From assembly GCA_019187485.1 (NCBI GenBank), contig JABAQR010000014.1, forward strand, positions 1 to 64,000: DNA of 64,000 nucleotides. Direction: 5' to 3'. Source of the stretch: Lysobacterales bacterium. GTDB lineage: Bacteria > Pseudomonadota > Gammaproteobacteria > Xanthomonadales > SZUA-5. The notes below the pieces were generated by a model. The model had not been told where the DNA came from, ran no database searches, and was given only the letters and a program-made list of their open reading frames with translations. Within the stretch, counting starts at the first letter, position 1; every line of letters starts with the position of its first letter. Made by a program: the position numbers and the translations under genes. Below, one piece after another: positions 50,016-58,000 of this stretch.

Positions 50016-50080
50016 AACGGTTGTCGGCAGCTCGCCAGTTCCGGACTTGCGCGCTTTGCTGCCGACAGCCAACAACCGTT
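50016..50080. repeat. Short heptad-arm palindrome with unequal arms
   Basis: AACGGTTG-TCGGCAGC (50016-50031) faces GCTGCCGA-CAGCCAA-CAACCGTT (50058-50080). The right arm contains exactly one extra 7-bp word. It lies between the convergent cyclophilin and yggS genes and could also act as a terminator for both. Confidence 0.85.
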
Positions 50081-50083
50081 CTG

Positions 50084-50761
50084 TCAGGCGCGCGCCCCGA
50101 ACAACGCGCTCCCGACGCGCACCATGGTCGCGCCTTCCGCGAGCGCGAGTTCGAAATCCTCGCTCATACCCATCGACAGCGTGTCGACGCCGCTGTGGCG
50201 CTCGCGCAGCCCTTCGAACAAGGCGCGCAGCGCGCGGAATCCTGCGCCACGTCGCGTCAGGTCCGGCCACGGTTTCGGGATCGCCATCAATCCACGCAGG
50301 CGCAGCCGCGGCTCGGCGGCGACCCGGTCCGCAAGGGCGTCGATATCTGCGGGCGCGACGCCGGACTTGCTGTCCTCATCGTCCAGGTTGACCTGCACCA
50401 GCACGTTCAGCGGTGGCGCGTCGGTGGGTCGCTCGCGCGCCAGCAGCGGCACCAGCTTGGCGCGGTCCAGGGTCTGCAGCCAGTCGAAGTGGCGCGCGAC
50501 TTCGCGGCACTTGTTCGACTGCAAGGGCCCAATCAGGTGCCATTTGATGCCGCAATCGGCCAGATCGCGCTGCTTGGCGAGCGCTTCCTGCACGTAGTTC
50601 TCGCCGAAGGCCGTTTGCCCGAGCCGGTACAGCTCGCGCACGCGCGCAGCCGGCTGGGTCTTGCTGACGGCCACCAGCGTGGCGGGCGCCGCGCTCGCGG
50701 CCGCGATGCGCGTGCGGATCGCGGTGAGTCGATCGAAGGGGGCGTTCGCGACCTCGGTCAT
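50084..50761 (-). CDS. yggS: PLP homeostasis protein (YggS/PLPBP)
   Basis: Binds pyridoxal phosphate and buffers the vitamin B6 pool; no enzyme activity is known. 225 residues with the ATG at 50761; a start 12 codons upstream is less likely. The PLP lysine lies in LVAVSKTQPA; FGENYVQEAL, KWHLIGPLQSNK and SMGMSEDFELALAEGATMVR are characteristic. It is divergent from pilT, the usual neighbour in proteobacteria. Confidence 0.95.
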   Translation of the reverse strand: MTEVANAPFDRLTAIRTRIAAASAAPATLVAVSKTQPAARVRELYRLGQTAFGENYVQEALAKQRDLADCGIKWHLIGPLQSNKCREVARHFDWLQTLDRAKLVPLLARERPTDAPPLNVLVQVNLDDEDSKSGVAPADIDALADRVAAEPRLRLRGLMAIPKPWPDLTRRGAGFRALRALFEGLRERHSGVDTLSMGMSEDFELALAEGATMVRVGSALFGARA

Positions 50762-50857
50762 GCCTGTCGATATCGGGCCGTGGGCGGTGCAAGTCAACCG
50801 CGCCGACGGGCGACGTGGCTATACTCGATCGCCGACCGACGAAGGGCAGGGTGCTGC

Positions 50858-51898
50858 ATGGATATCGCCGAGCTGCTGGCGTTCAGCGTCAAGAACAAGG
50901 CTTCAGACCTGCACCTGTCCGCGGGCCTGCCGCCGATGATCCGCGTCGATGGCGATGTCCGACGCATCAATATTCCGGCACTGGACCACAAGTCGGTGCA
51001 CGGCCTCGTCTACGACATCATGTCGGACAAACAGCGCCGCGACTACGAGGAGTACCTCGAAGTCGACTTCTCCTTCGAGATCCCCGGTCTGGCGCGCTTC
51101 CGTGTCAATGCCTTCAACCAGAACCGCGGCGCCGCCGCGGTGTTCCGCACCATTCCCTCGGAGATCCTGACCCTTGAGGATCTCGCCGCGCCGAAGGTGT
51201 TCAAGGAACTGATCGACGTACCTCAGGGCCTGATTCTGGTCACCGGGCCGACCGGTTCGGGCAAGTCGACCACCCTCGCAGCGATGCTCGACCACATCAA
51301 CAAGAACGAGTACGCGCATCTGCTTTCGGTCGAGGATCCGATCGAGTTCGTGCACACCTCGAACAAGTGCCTGATCAACCAGCGCGAAGTGCATCGCGAC
51401 ACCCACGGCTTCAACGAGGCCCTGCGCTCGGCGCTGCGCGAGGACCCGGACTACATCCTGGTCGGCGAGTTGCGCGACCTCGAGACCATCCGCCTGGCGC
51501 TGACCGCCGCGGAAACCGGACACCTGGTCTTCGGCACCCTGCACACCTCGTCGGCAGCCAAGACCATCGACCGCATCATCGACGTGTTCCCCGCCGGCGA
51601 GAAGCCGATGGTGCGTTCGATGCTGTCGGAGTCGCTGCGCGCGGTGATCGCGCAGTCGCTGCTGAAGAAAGTCGGCGGCGGCCGCATCGCGGCGCACGAG
51701 ATCATGGTCGGCATCCCCGCCATCCGCAACCTGATCCGCGAGGACAAGGTCGCGCAGATGTACTCGTCGATCCAGACCGGCGCCAACTACGGCATGCAGA
51801 CCCTCGACCAGTGCCTGCAGGACCTGGTCAAGCGCGGCCTGGTCACGCGCCAGCAGGCGATGAGCTACGCCAAGGACAAGCGCCTGTTCGAAGCCTGA
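50858..51898 (+). CDS. pilT: Type IV pilus retraction ATPase
   Basis: Hexameric ATPase that powers pilus retraction and twitching motility. 346 residues. MDIAELLAFSVKNKASDLHL is the canonical N-terminus; Walker A GPTGSGKS, the Asp box ALREDPDYILVGE, the His box GHLVFGTLHTSSA and the C-terminal AIRNLIREDK are all present. The ATG at 50858 is divergent from yggS. The partner pilU is not in the window. Confidence 0.97.
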   Translation: MDIAELLAFSVKNKASDLHLSAGLPPMIRVDGDVRRINIPALDHKSVHGLVYDIMSDKQRRDYEEYLEVDFSFEIPGLARFRVNAFNQNRGAAAVFRTIPSEILTLEDLAAPKVFKELIDVPQGLILVTGPTGSGKSTTLAAMLDHINKNEYAHLLSVEDPIEFVHTSNKCLINQREVHRDTHGFNEALRSALREDPDYILVGELRDLETIRLALTAAETGHLVFGTLHTSSAAKTIDRIIDVFPAGEKPMVRSMLSESLRAVIAQSLLKKVGGGRIAAHEIMVGIPAIRNLIREDKVAQMYSSIQTGANYGMQTLDQCLQDLVKRGLVTRQQAMSYAKDKRLFEA

Positions 51899-51963
51899 GC
51901 GACGGATTCGGTGCGGCGCACGCGCCACCATGGCGGGCGCGCGTCCGCGCTGCACGCGGCGGC

Positions 51964-51993
51964 TTGCCCCTGCGCGTTGCCTTGCGCTACCAT
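51964..51993 (+). promoter_or_regulatory. Possible sigma-70 promoter for csrA
   Basis: TTGCCC (51964-51969) and TACCAT (51988-51993) are 18 bp apart, 110 bp upstream of the csrA start. Confidence 0.35.
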
Positions 51994-52103
51994 TCGGGTT
52001 TCGCGCGGCAGGCATGGCCGCGTTCGACATGGACAGTTGCGAGTGCGAAGGCTTGCACTCACGATGATCCGGCCCGAAGCCGGATCGGCGGCAGGAGGAA
52101 TGG

Positions 52104-52307
52104 ATGCTCATCTTGACGCGTCGCGTCGGCGAGGCCCTGATGATCGGAGATCAGGTGTCGGTGACGGTGCTGGGAGTCAAAGGCAACCAGGTACGGATCG
52201 GCATCAGCGCACCGAAGGACGTGGCCGTACACCGCGAGGAAATCTACCAACGCATACGCAAGGAAGACGGCAGCGAGGGCGACCCACTTCCCGCCGCCGA
52301 TCCCTGA
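52104..52307 (+). CDS. csrA: Carbon storage regulator CsrA
   Basis: Dimeric RNA-binding protein that recognises GGA motifs in mRNA leaders and controls translation of many genes. 67 residues. [20 protein letters not shown] is the canonical N-terminus and [11 protein letters not shown] contains the RNA-binding Arg. AGGAGG lies just before the ATG. tRNA-Ser(GCT) begins 7 bp after the stop, the same csrA-tRNA linkage as in E. coli. Confidence 0.98.
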   Translation: MLILTRRVGEALMIGDQVSVTVLGVKGNQVRIGISAPKDVAVHREEIYQRIRKEDGSEGDPLPAADP

Positions 52308-52314
52308 AAGATCC

Positions 52315-52408
52315 GGAGAGATGCCCGAGAGGCCGAAGGGGCTCCCCTGCTAAGGGAGTATGGGTGCAAAAACATCCATCGAGGGTTCGAATCCCTCTCT
52401 CTCCGCCA
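52315..52408 (+). tRNA. tRNA-Ser (anticodon GCT)
   Basis: 94 nt with encoded CCA. Acceptor GGAGAGA (52315-52321) pairs with TCTCTCC (52398-52404). The anticodon stem CTCCC/GGGAG encloses CTGCTAA, giving GCT. It has a long variable arm and T arm GAGGGTTCGAATCCCTC. Probably cotranscribed with csrA. Confidence 0.97.
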
Positions 52409-52414
52409 GCACGC

Positions 52415-52438
52415 AAGGCCGCCGAATGGCGGCTTTTT
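52415..52438 (+). terminator. Intrinsic terminator after tRNA-Ser(GCT)
   Basis: GCCGCC (52418-52423) pairs with GGCGGC (52428-52433) around GAAT, flanked by AAG and five T residues (52434-52438). Confidence 0.88.
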
Positions 52439-52514
52439 CGATGGTGCGCCCGACAGGGCGCGCCTGCCTTGAGGCAGCGGCAGATCAGCAGTTGCTGCTG
52501 AAGATCGATCATGG

Positions 52515-52559
52515 CCATCCGTGGCGCGCGGAACCTCTGAGTTGTTCAGAGGTTCCCTA
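52515..52559. repeat. 45-bp dispersed repeat, copy 2
   Basis: Identical to 38422-38466 over 45 bp, including the 11-bp hairpin (52530-52540 with 52546-52556). Its last three bases form the stop codon of the minus-strand FHA-PP2C gene. Confidence 0.9.
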
Positions 52560-53711
52560 GACGCAACGCTCCAGCGTGATCACCGTCAGGTCGTCGTGCT
52601 GGCGCGCCGAACTGGCGTGCGTGGTGATTGTGGTGTGCAGGCGGCGCGCGGCATCGGCGGCACCGGAGGCGCTGCGCAGCACCTCCAGTACACGCTCGCG
52701 GCCGAGTTCCTTGCCGCGCGGATCCTGGGCCTCCTCGACGCCGTCGGTGGTGAGCATCAGCACCTCGCCGGCGGCCATCGCACGCTTCATCACGCCGATG
52801 TCCGGATCCTGCTCCGGTCCCAGCGCCAGACCGGCATCGCTCCCGAGTTCGATCACTTCGCCACCGGCGAGCTTCAGCAGTCCGGGAGGATGTCCGGCGC
52901 AGGCGATCTCGATGCCGTGCCGGTGCGGGTCCAGCATCACCGCCATCGCGGTCACGAACAGACCAGGTTCCAGTACCCGATGCAGCGAGCGATTCAGCCG
53001 CCGCAGGATCGATTCCGGCGAGCCGCAGGCGGGTACCACCTCGAACAGCAGCCCGCTGACGAAGGCCATGGTCATCGCCGCTGCGACGCCTTTGCCGCAG
53101 ACATCGCCGAAGACCACCGCCTGACGACCGTCGTTGGCCACCGCCCAGTGAATGAAGTCGCCACCGACGCCAAGCGCCGGCACGATCACCTGCCCGACCT
53201 CATAACCGGGAATCGCCGGTGCCGGGTCGGTCAGCATGCGCCGCTGGGCGATGCGTGCGAGCAGCAGTTGCGGCTCCAGACGTCCGGGCCCGCTGCCGTG
53301 TTGGGTCGTGGCATTGGCGGTCGTCTCATCGATCTGCGCAGGCAGCATCGGCGCCAGTGTCTCGCCGATCGGCGAGATGAATACCCGCAGATGCAGGTGC
53401 CCAAGCCGCAACTGGTCGCCGTCGGCGAGCCGGTAAGGCCGCGCATCCAGCGGACGACCGTTGACGAAAGTCCCGTTCGCACTGCCGAGGTCCAGCACGT
53501 CGACTTCCTCCCCAGCCACGCTGAAGCGCGCGTGCTTGCGCGACACGGTCGGGTGCTCGAGGACGATATCGGCCGATCCGGGATCGCGCCCGGCCACTCC
53601 GCCGGCACTGATGTCCAACAGTTGCGTTGCTCCAAGCGCATCGGTGCATTGCAGGCGGACCCGGACGTTCGACATGTTGGCGCGTAAACGAAATTGAGGA
53701 AGTGCAGCCAT
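52557..53711 (-). CDS. FHA domain-PP2C (SpoIIE-type) protein phosphatase
   Basis: 384 residues. An N-terminal FHA domain (about 18-115: GGVAGRDPGSADIVLEHPTV, SRKHARF, NGTFVNGRPL) binds phosphothreonine. A C-terminal SpoIIE-like PP2C phosphatase (about 165-384: LGVGGDFIHW, VFGDVCGKGVAAAM, LMLTTDGVEEA, HDDLTVITL) carries the metal-binding Asp residues. It may oppose a Ser/Thr kinase such as the one at 22897-25734, but that link is inferred. The stop codon lies within a 45-bp repeat, so the C-terminus was probably set by its insertion. Confidence 0.92.
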   Translation of the reverse strand: MAALPQFRLRANMSNVRVRLQCTDALGATQLLDISAGGVAGRDPGSADIVLEHPTVSRKHARFSVAGEEVDVLDLGSANGTFVNGRPLDARPYRLADGDQLRLGHLHLRVFISPIGETLAPMLPAQIDETTANATTQHGSGPGRLEPQLLLARIAQRRMLTDPAPAIPGYEVGQVIVPALGVGGDFIHWAVANDGRQAVVFGDVCGKGVAAAMTMAFVSGLLFEVVPACGSPESILRRLNRSLHRVLEPGLFVTAMAVMLDPHRHGIEIACAGHPPGLLKLAGGEVIELGSDAGLALGPEQDPDIGVMKRAMAAGEVLMLTTDGVEEAQDPRGKELGRERVLEVLRSASGAADAARRLHTTITTHASSARQHDDLTVITLERCV

Positions 53712-53792
53712 CAAGGATGCCCTACACCGACAGGTCGGTTGCGGGCCATTGATGGTCGGCTGCCGACCGGGGTACTGCGTCTCTTGCGGTGA

Positions 53793-54542
53793 TCACCGGG
53801 CGACACGACGTCCGGAATCTCGCTCGCCCGGAGCGTGACCTTCCGGCTGCACGGCAGGCGCGCCTGCCAGCCAGGCGTTGATCTGCGCGCTGTCCTGCGC
53901 GTCCGTCGGTTCGAGCCGCATCCACGGGGCATCCAGCAGATCGTGTGCTTCGAGCAGCGTGCGCACCTCCGCGGCGCTGCCGAACACGAACGCCCAGTGC
54001 GTGGACACGTAACCGTCGCGGCTGCCGTCTGCGCGACGGTCGCGTTTCTCGACCCAGCCCGGCACCTTGCCGTCGATGATCAGGTGCGAGGTCTTGCGCA
54101 GATCGACCAGTCGCAGCGTGATCGAGGCATCTTCGTGGCGGTCCCATGCGACCAGCGTGTAGCCATCCGGCTTGTCCTGCGAGGGCGAATTTGCATCGCC
54201 GTCCTTCGGGCGGTCGCGTGCGGCGATGAAGGCCTGCGTGGAGGTGCGCGCGAAGCCGAGTACGAGGTCCTCCTCGAGGTCATCGACCTCGATCTCCTCG
54301 GACCCGTCCGCCTTGCGCTCGACCGCGACCGTGAACCAGCGTTCGCAGCCGCTGTCCACCCGCAGGTACTGACGGCCATCGGTTCGTGGTCCCTCGCGCA
54401 GGTCGGTGATGAGCCAGTCGCCCACGAGCGCCGCATCGCAGTCGGCGAGCGGCTCGTCGGGTGCGGACTGGAACTCGACGGTATCGCATGCGGTGGTCGC
54501 GAAGACGGCGATCACGATCGGCAGCAGTCTTGATGCGGTCAC
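53793..54542 (-). CDS. Putative lipoprotein of unknown function
   Basis: 249 residues from a GTG start. An N-terminal signal with lipobox (FATTAC, Cys about residue 19) predicts lipidation and export. The mature part is acidic and has no recognised domain; a segment CERWFTVAVERKADGSEE and a Lys/Arg-rich C-terminus are visible. The start overlaps the stop of liuD (GTGA), so it is cotranscribed with leucine catabolism genes, but no functional link is known. Confidence 0.75.
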   Translation of the reverse strand: MTASRLLPIVIAVFATTACDTVEFQSAPDEPLADCDAALVGDWLITDLREGPRTDGRQYLRVDSGCERWFTVAVERKADGSEEIEVDDLEEDLVLGFARTSTQAFIAARDRPKDGDANSPSQDKPDGYTLVAWDRHEDASITLRLVDLRKTSHLIIDGKVPGWVEKRDRRADGSRDGYVSTHWAFVFGSAAEVRTLLEAHDLLDAPWMRLEPTDAQDSAQINAWLAGAPAVQPEGHAPGERDSGRRVAR

Positions 54543-56551
54543 GTTCCGCTCTCCGCTGCCAGACGCACCAGCACGCTGTCGGCTTCGACGAATTCACCGA
54601 CGCTGGCGCGGATCTCGGCGACCTTGCCGGCGCGCGGTGCGCGCAGCGTGAGTTCCATTTTCATCGCCTCCATGACCACGACTTCCTGGCCCTCGGCGAC
54701 CTCCGCATCGGCGTCGACGCGCAGCGCGACGATGCGCCCCGGCATCGGCGCGCGCACCGCATCGCCGCCGCTCTTGCGACGGGCCTCGAAGGCGAAGGGG
54801 TGGCGCTGTCCGAGCACGAAGCGTTGCTCGCCATCGTGCGCGAGGTAGCCCTGCGGCAGCGCGCGCACGGTCATCCGCAGTGCGCGTTCGCCGAGCAGGC
54901 AATCGACCGTATCGGCGCTGGCAAAGGCACCACGCACCTGCAGGTGGTCGGCGCCGATGTCGAGCGTGTAATCGCCGGCGTGGCCATGCGCCGACACCTC
55001 GACCAGCGCCTCGCCATGCAGGAAGTGCTTGAGGCGCTTGCCCGGATGGCCGTGGCGCCAGCCGTCGGCGGCGGCCCACGGCGAATGCGGATCGCTGCCG
55101 GTGCGCGCGGCCGCCCGGGTGGCCGCTTCCTCGTCGAGCAGCGCGCGCACGGTCACCGCCACCAGCACCTCGCGCGGCAGCGCCGGCGCGCTCGGCAGCA
55201 CCTCGTCGAGGTGCTGGTCGAGGTAGCCGGTGTCGATCGTCGCCTCGACCACCGCCGGGTGCCGCACCAGCCTTTCGAGGAATTCGACATTGCTCTTCGG
55301 GCCGACCACGACGGTCTGCGCGAGCGCGCGCCGCAACAGCGCCAGCGCCTCGCCGCGATCGGCCTCGTGCACGATCAGCTTGGCGATCATCGGGTCGTAG
55401 TGCACGGTCACGAGGTCGCCTTCGACCGCGCCGGAATCGATGCGCACGCGCTCACTGGTGTCGGGCAGCCGCAGCATCTCCAGCCGGCCGCTGCCCGGCA
55501 GGAAGTTCCGCGCCGGGTCCTCGGCGTACAGGCGCACTTCGATCGCGTGCCCGCGGGTCGGCACCGGCCGCTGCGGCACGAGGTCGGCGAGGCGGCCGCC
55601 GGCGGCGATCGCCAGTTGCAGCTCGACCAGATCCATGCCGGTGACCATCTCGGTGACCGGGTGTTCGACCTGCAGCCGCGTGTTGATCTCCATGAAGTAG
55701 AAATCGCCGGCCGGGCCAACGATGAACTCGACGGTGCCGGCATTCGCGTAGTCGATCGCGCGCCCGGCCTGGACCGCGGCGGTACCCATTGCCGTGCGCA
55801 GTTCCGGTGTCAGGAAGGGCGAGGGCGATTCCTCGATGACCTTCTGGTAGCGCCGCTGCGCCGAGCACTCGCGCTCGTTGAGGTGGATCACCTCGCCGTG
55901 GTGGTCGCCGAAGATCTGGATCTCGATGTGGCGCGGGCGCTCGACATAGCGCTCCAGCAGCACGCGGTCGCGGCCGAAGGCGCCACGCGCCTCGCGCTGG
56001 CAGGACTCCAGCGCCGCCGCGAACTCGTCCAGCGCGCGCACCACGCGCATGCCCTTGCCGCCGCCGCCGTGCGCGGCCTTGATCATCAGCGGGCAACCGA
56101 TGCGTTCGGCCTCGCGCGCCAGCAGCGCCGGATCCTGGTCCTCGCCGGTGTAGCCCGGTACCACCGGCACGCCGGCGGTTTGCATCAGCACCTTGGCGCC
56201 GGCCTTGGAACCCATCCTGCGCATCGAGGCGGCACTCGGTCCGATGAAGACCAGGCCTGCCTGCGCGACCGCTTCGGCGAAATCGGCGTTCTCGGACAGG
56301 AAACCGAAGCCCGGATGCACTGCCTGTGCGCCGCTCGCGAGCGCCGCCTCGATGATGCGTTCGCCGCGCAGATAGGAGTCCGCCGGCCGCGCCCCACCGA
56401 TCCAGCGGCCCTCGTCGGCCACCCGCACATGCTGCGCGCGCGCGTCGGCGTCCGAGTACACCGCGACCGTGCCGATGCCGAGCCGCCGGCAAGTGCGCGC
56501 GATGCGGCAGGCGATTTCGCCGCGATTGGCGATCAGGATCTTCGAGAACAT
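54539..56551 (-). CDS. liuD: Biotin-dependent acyl-CoA carboxylase alpha subunit (likely 3-methylcrotonyl-CoA)
   Basis: Biotin carboxylase plus biotin carrier in one chain. 670 residues with the ATG at 56551 (MFSKILIANRGEIACRI). ATP-grasp motifs HGGGGKGMRVV, FMEINTRLQVEHPVTE and RLYAEDP are present; the biotinylation site is EAMKMELTL near the C-terminus. The size and neighbouring enoyl-CoA hydratase (57739) fit 3-methylcrotonyl-CoA carboxylase of leucine degradation rather than acetyl-CoA carboxylase. The beta subunit (liuB) and isovaleryl-CoA dehydrogenase are not in the window. The 402-bp gap before the hydratase holds nested palindromes. Confidence 0.93.
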   Translation of the reverse strand: MFSKILIANRGEIACRIARTCRRLGIGTVAVYSDADARAQHVRVADEGRWIGGARPADSYLRGERIIEAALASGAQAVHPGFGFLSENADFAEAVAQAGLVFIGPSAASMRRMGSKAGAKVLMQTAGVPVVPGYTGEDQDPALLAREAERIGCPLMIKAAHGGGGKGMRVVRALDEFAAALESCQREARGAFGRDRVLLERYVERPRHIEIQIFGDHHGEVIHLNERECSAQRRYQKVIEESPSPFLTPELRTAMGTAAVQAGRAIDYANAGTVEFIVGPAGDFYFMEINTRLQVEHPVTEMVTGMDLVELQLAIAAGGRLADLVPQRPVPTRGHAIEVRLYAEDPARNFLPGSGRLEMLRLPDTSERVRIDSGAVEGDLVTVHYDPMIAKLIVHEADRGEALALLRRALAQTVVVGPKSNVEFLERLVRHPAVVEATIDTGYLDQHLDEVLPSAPALPREVLVAVTVRALLDEEAATRAAARTGSDPHSPWAAADGWRHGHPGKRLKHFLHGEALVEVSAHGHAGDYTLDIGADHLQVRGAFASADTVDCLLGERALRMTVRALPQGYLAHDGEQRFVLGQRHPFAFEARRKSGGDAVRAPMPGRIVALRVDADAEVAEGQEVVVMEAMKMELTLRAPRAGKVAEIRASVGEFVEADSVLVRLAAESGT

Positions 56552-56652
56552 GCGAGGGGCCGGAAAAAGGGATAGGGAAAATGCAAAAAGGGTGGGGCCG
56601 GGAAGTGGTTGTGTTTTCGGAGCGTTCGTCCCCCAGCGCATCTCGAAGGACC

Positions 56653-56676
56653 TGTGGGAGCGGGTTCATCCCGCGA
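56653..56676. repeat. REP-like hairpin
   Basis: TGTGGGAGCGGGTTCATCC starts a 24-bp element whose GCGGG (56660-56664) pairs with CCCGC (56670-56674). The wording resembles REP sequences widespread in Pseudomonas and Xanthomonadales genomes. Confidence 0.7.
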
Positions 56677-56752
56677 CCGGGGTGCCTCGCGGTCGCGGAC
56701 ACCCGCCCTCTACAGACACCTGATGGCTCGCCGATCCTTGGACCGCAGATGG

Positions 56753-56819
56753 GTCCGCAAAGGACGCAAAGGACGCAAAGGAATCAAGTGCTTCTGCCTT
56801 CTTTGCGTCCTTTGCGGAC
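56753..56819. repeat. CAAAGGACG palindrome (inner)
   Basis: GTCCGCAAAGGACGCAAAGG (from 56753), followed by a third tandem copy, pairs with TTTGCGTCCTTTGCGGAC (56802-56819). The word period is 9 bp. Only one mismatch occurs over the terminal 21 bp. Confidence 0.85.
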
Positions 56820-56953
56820 AAAAAGACTCCCGTCGGTAGGTTCCTTCGAGCAGCACCTTGCCAGGAACGTTCCGAAAACCCAGTCACCTCCCGGTCCCGC
56901 GCTCTTCCCTCTTTCCTCTCCCTTTTCCATTTTCCTTTTTCCTCTTCCCGGCT

Positions 56954-57739
56954 TCACAGCCAATTGGGCGTCCGCTTCTCGAGGAAGGCCGCCAGCCCCT
57001 CCTGACCCTCCATCGATACACGCAAGCGGGCGATCAGGGCGGCCGTCTGTTCGTCGAGTTTCTTCTGCGCCGGCTCGTCGCGGCCGAAGATGCCTTCGAC
57101 CAGGCGTTTGGCGACCAGCATTGCGGTCGGTCCGGCCTTCAGCAGCGCATCGAGTTCCTTTTCGATCAGCGCGTCCAGTTCCGCGGCTGGCACCACCTCG
57201 TGCACGAGGCCGATCTGCTGCGCCCGCGCGGCGTCGAACAGCGCACCCGACTGGAACCAGCGGCGCGCGTGGCGCACACCGATCGCGGCGACCACATAGG
57301 GCGAAATCACCGCTGGCACCAGGCCGAGCTTGCTCTCGGTGAGGCCGAAACGGGCCTCGGAAGCCGCGAAAGCGATGTCGCAGCAGGCGATCAGGCCGAC
57401 ACCGCCGCCGAAGGCCGAGCCCTGCACGCGCGCAACCGTCGGTTTCGGCAGGTAGGCGAGCGTGCGCATCAGCTCGGCCAGCCTGAGCGCATCGGCGAGG
57501 TTCTCGGCCTCGCCGAAGGCGGCCATCGCGCGCATCCAGTTGAGGTCCGCGCCCGCCGAAAAGGAAGCACCTTCGGCCGCCAGCACCACCGCGCGCACCT
57601 CGGGATCGGCGCCGGCGCGCTGGAGCGCCGCTGTCAGTTCGGCGATCAACTCCGCGTTGAAGGCATTGTGGACCGCCGGGCGGTCCATCGTCAGCGTCGC
57701 CACCCGGCCCGAGAGCCCGACCCGAACCATCCCCGCCAT
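56954..57739 (-). CDS. liuC: Enoyl-CoA hydratase, likely methylglutaconyl-CoA hydratase
   Basis: Crotonase-fold enzyme, 261 residues. The oxyanion motif SFSAGADLNWM and GSAFGGGVGLIACCDIAFA, then the catalytic region FGLTESKLGLVPAVISPYV, match the methylglutaconyl-CoA hydratase branch. The ATG at 57739 has GAGGG six bases upstream, better than the ATG at 57745. The next gene downstream is liuD, which supports a leucine-degradation role, although the intervening palindromes may weaken cotranscription. Confidence 0.9.
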   Translation of the reverse strand: MAGMVRVGLSGRVATLTMDRPAVHNAFNAELIAELTAALQRAGADPEVRAVVLAAEGASFSAGADLNWMRAMAAFGEAENLADALRLAELMRTLAYLPKPTVARVQGSAFGGGVGLIACCDIAFAASEARFGLTESKLGLVPAVISPYVVAAIGVRHARRWFQSGALFDAARAQQIGLVHEVVPAAELDALIEKELDALLKAGPTAMLVAKRLVEGIFGRDEPAQKKLDEQTAALIARLRVSMEGQEGLAAFLEKRTPNWL

Positions 57740-57817
57740 GCGCATCCCTCGAACTGCGGCGCGCTGAGTCTACACGCGCGGGGGCCGTTGCTTGTCGCTG
57801 CCAGGACGCGGATCCGT

Positions 57818-57838
57818 GGTTTCGGCATCGCCGAAACC
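57818..57838. terminator. Hairpin in the gap after the deacetylase gene
   Basis: GGTTTCGGC (57818-57826) pairs perfectly with GCCGAAACC (57830-57838) around ATC. It lies 163 bp after the deacetylase stop and 79 bp upstream of liuC. There is no T tract. Nothing else is apparent in 57746-58000. Confidence 0.4.
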
Positions 57839-58000
57839 GTGGCTCTCGCACCTGCCTCCCGCGCGCTGCTGTCGCCTCCGTCGGTTCGTGACGAAGCCGT
57901 CGCAACCGGCGCGACAGTACGGCGCGCGCCATGAGTCGGTCGGCCTCGCCAGGCGCGTCGAGCGCGCCGGGCGGCAACGCCGCCCTCGCATGCGTGCGGA

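Larger units (their letters stand above)
56560..56951. repeat. Nested palindromes filling the liuC-liuD gap
   Basis: The 402-bp gap 56552-56953 has no gene. An outer heptad-arm palindrome has a left arm from about 56560 (GGAAAAAGGGATAGGGAAAA and on) and a right arm to 56951 (TTCCCTC, TTTCCTC, TCCATTT words). Both arms continue inward to TTTTCGGAGCGTTC (about 56614) mirrored by GAACGTTCCGAAAA (about 56865). Inside lie a REP-like hairpin (56653-56676) and a CAAAGGACG palindrome (56753-56819). Confidence 0.8.
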
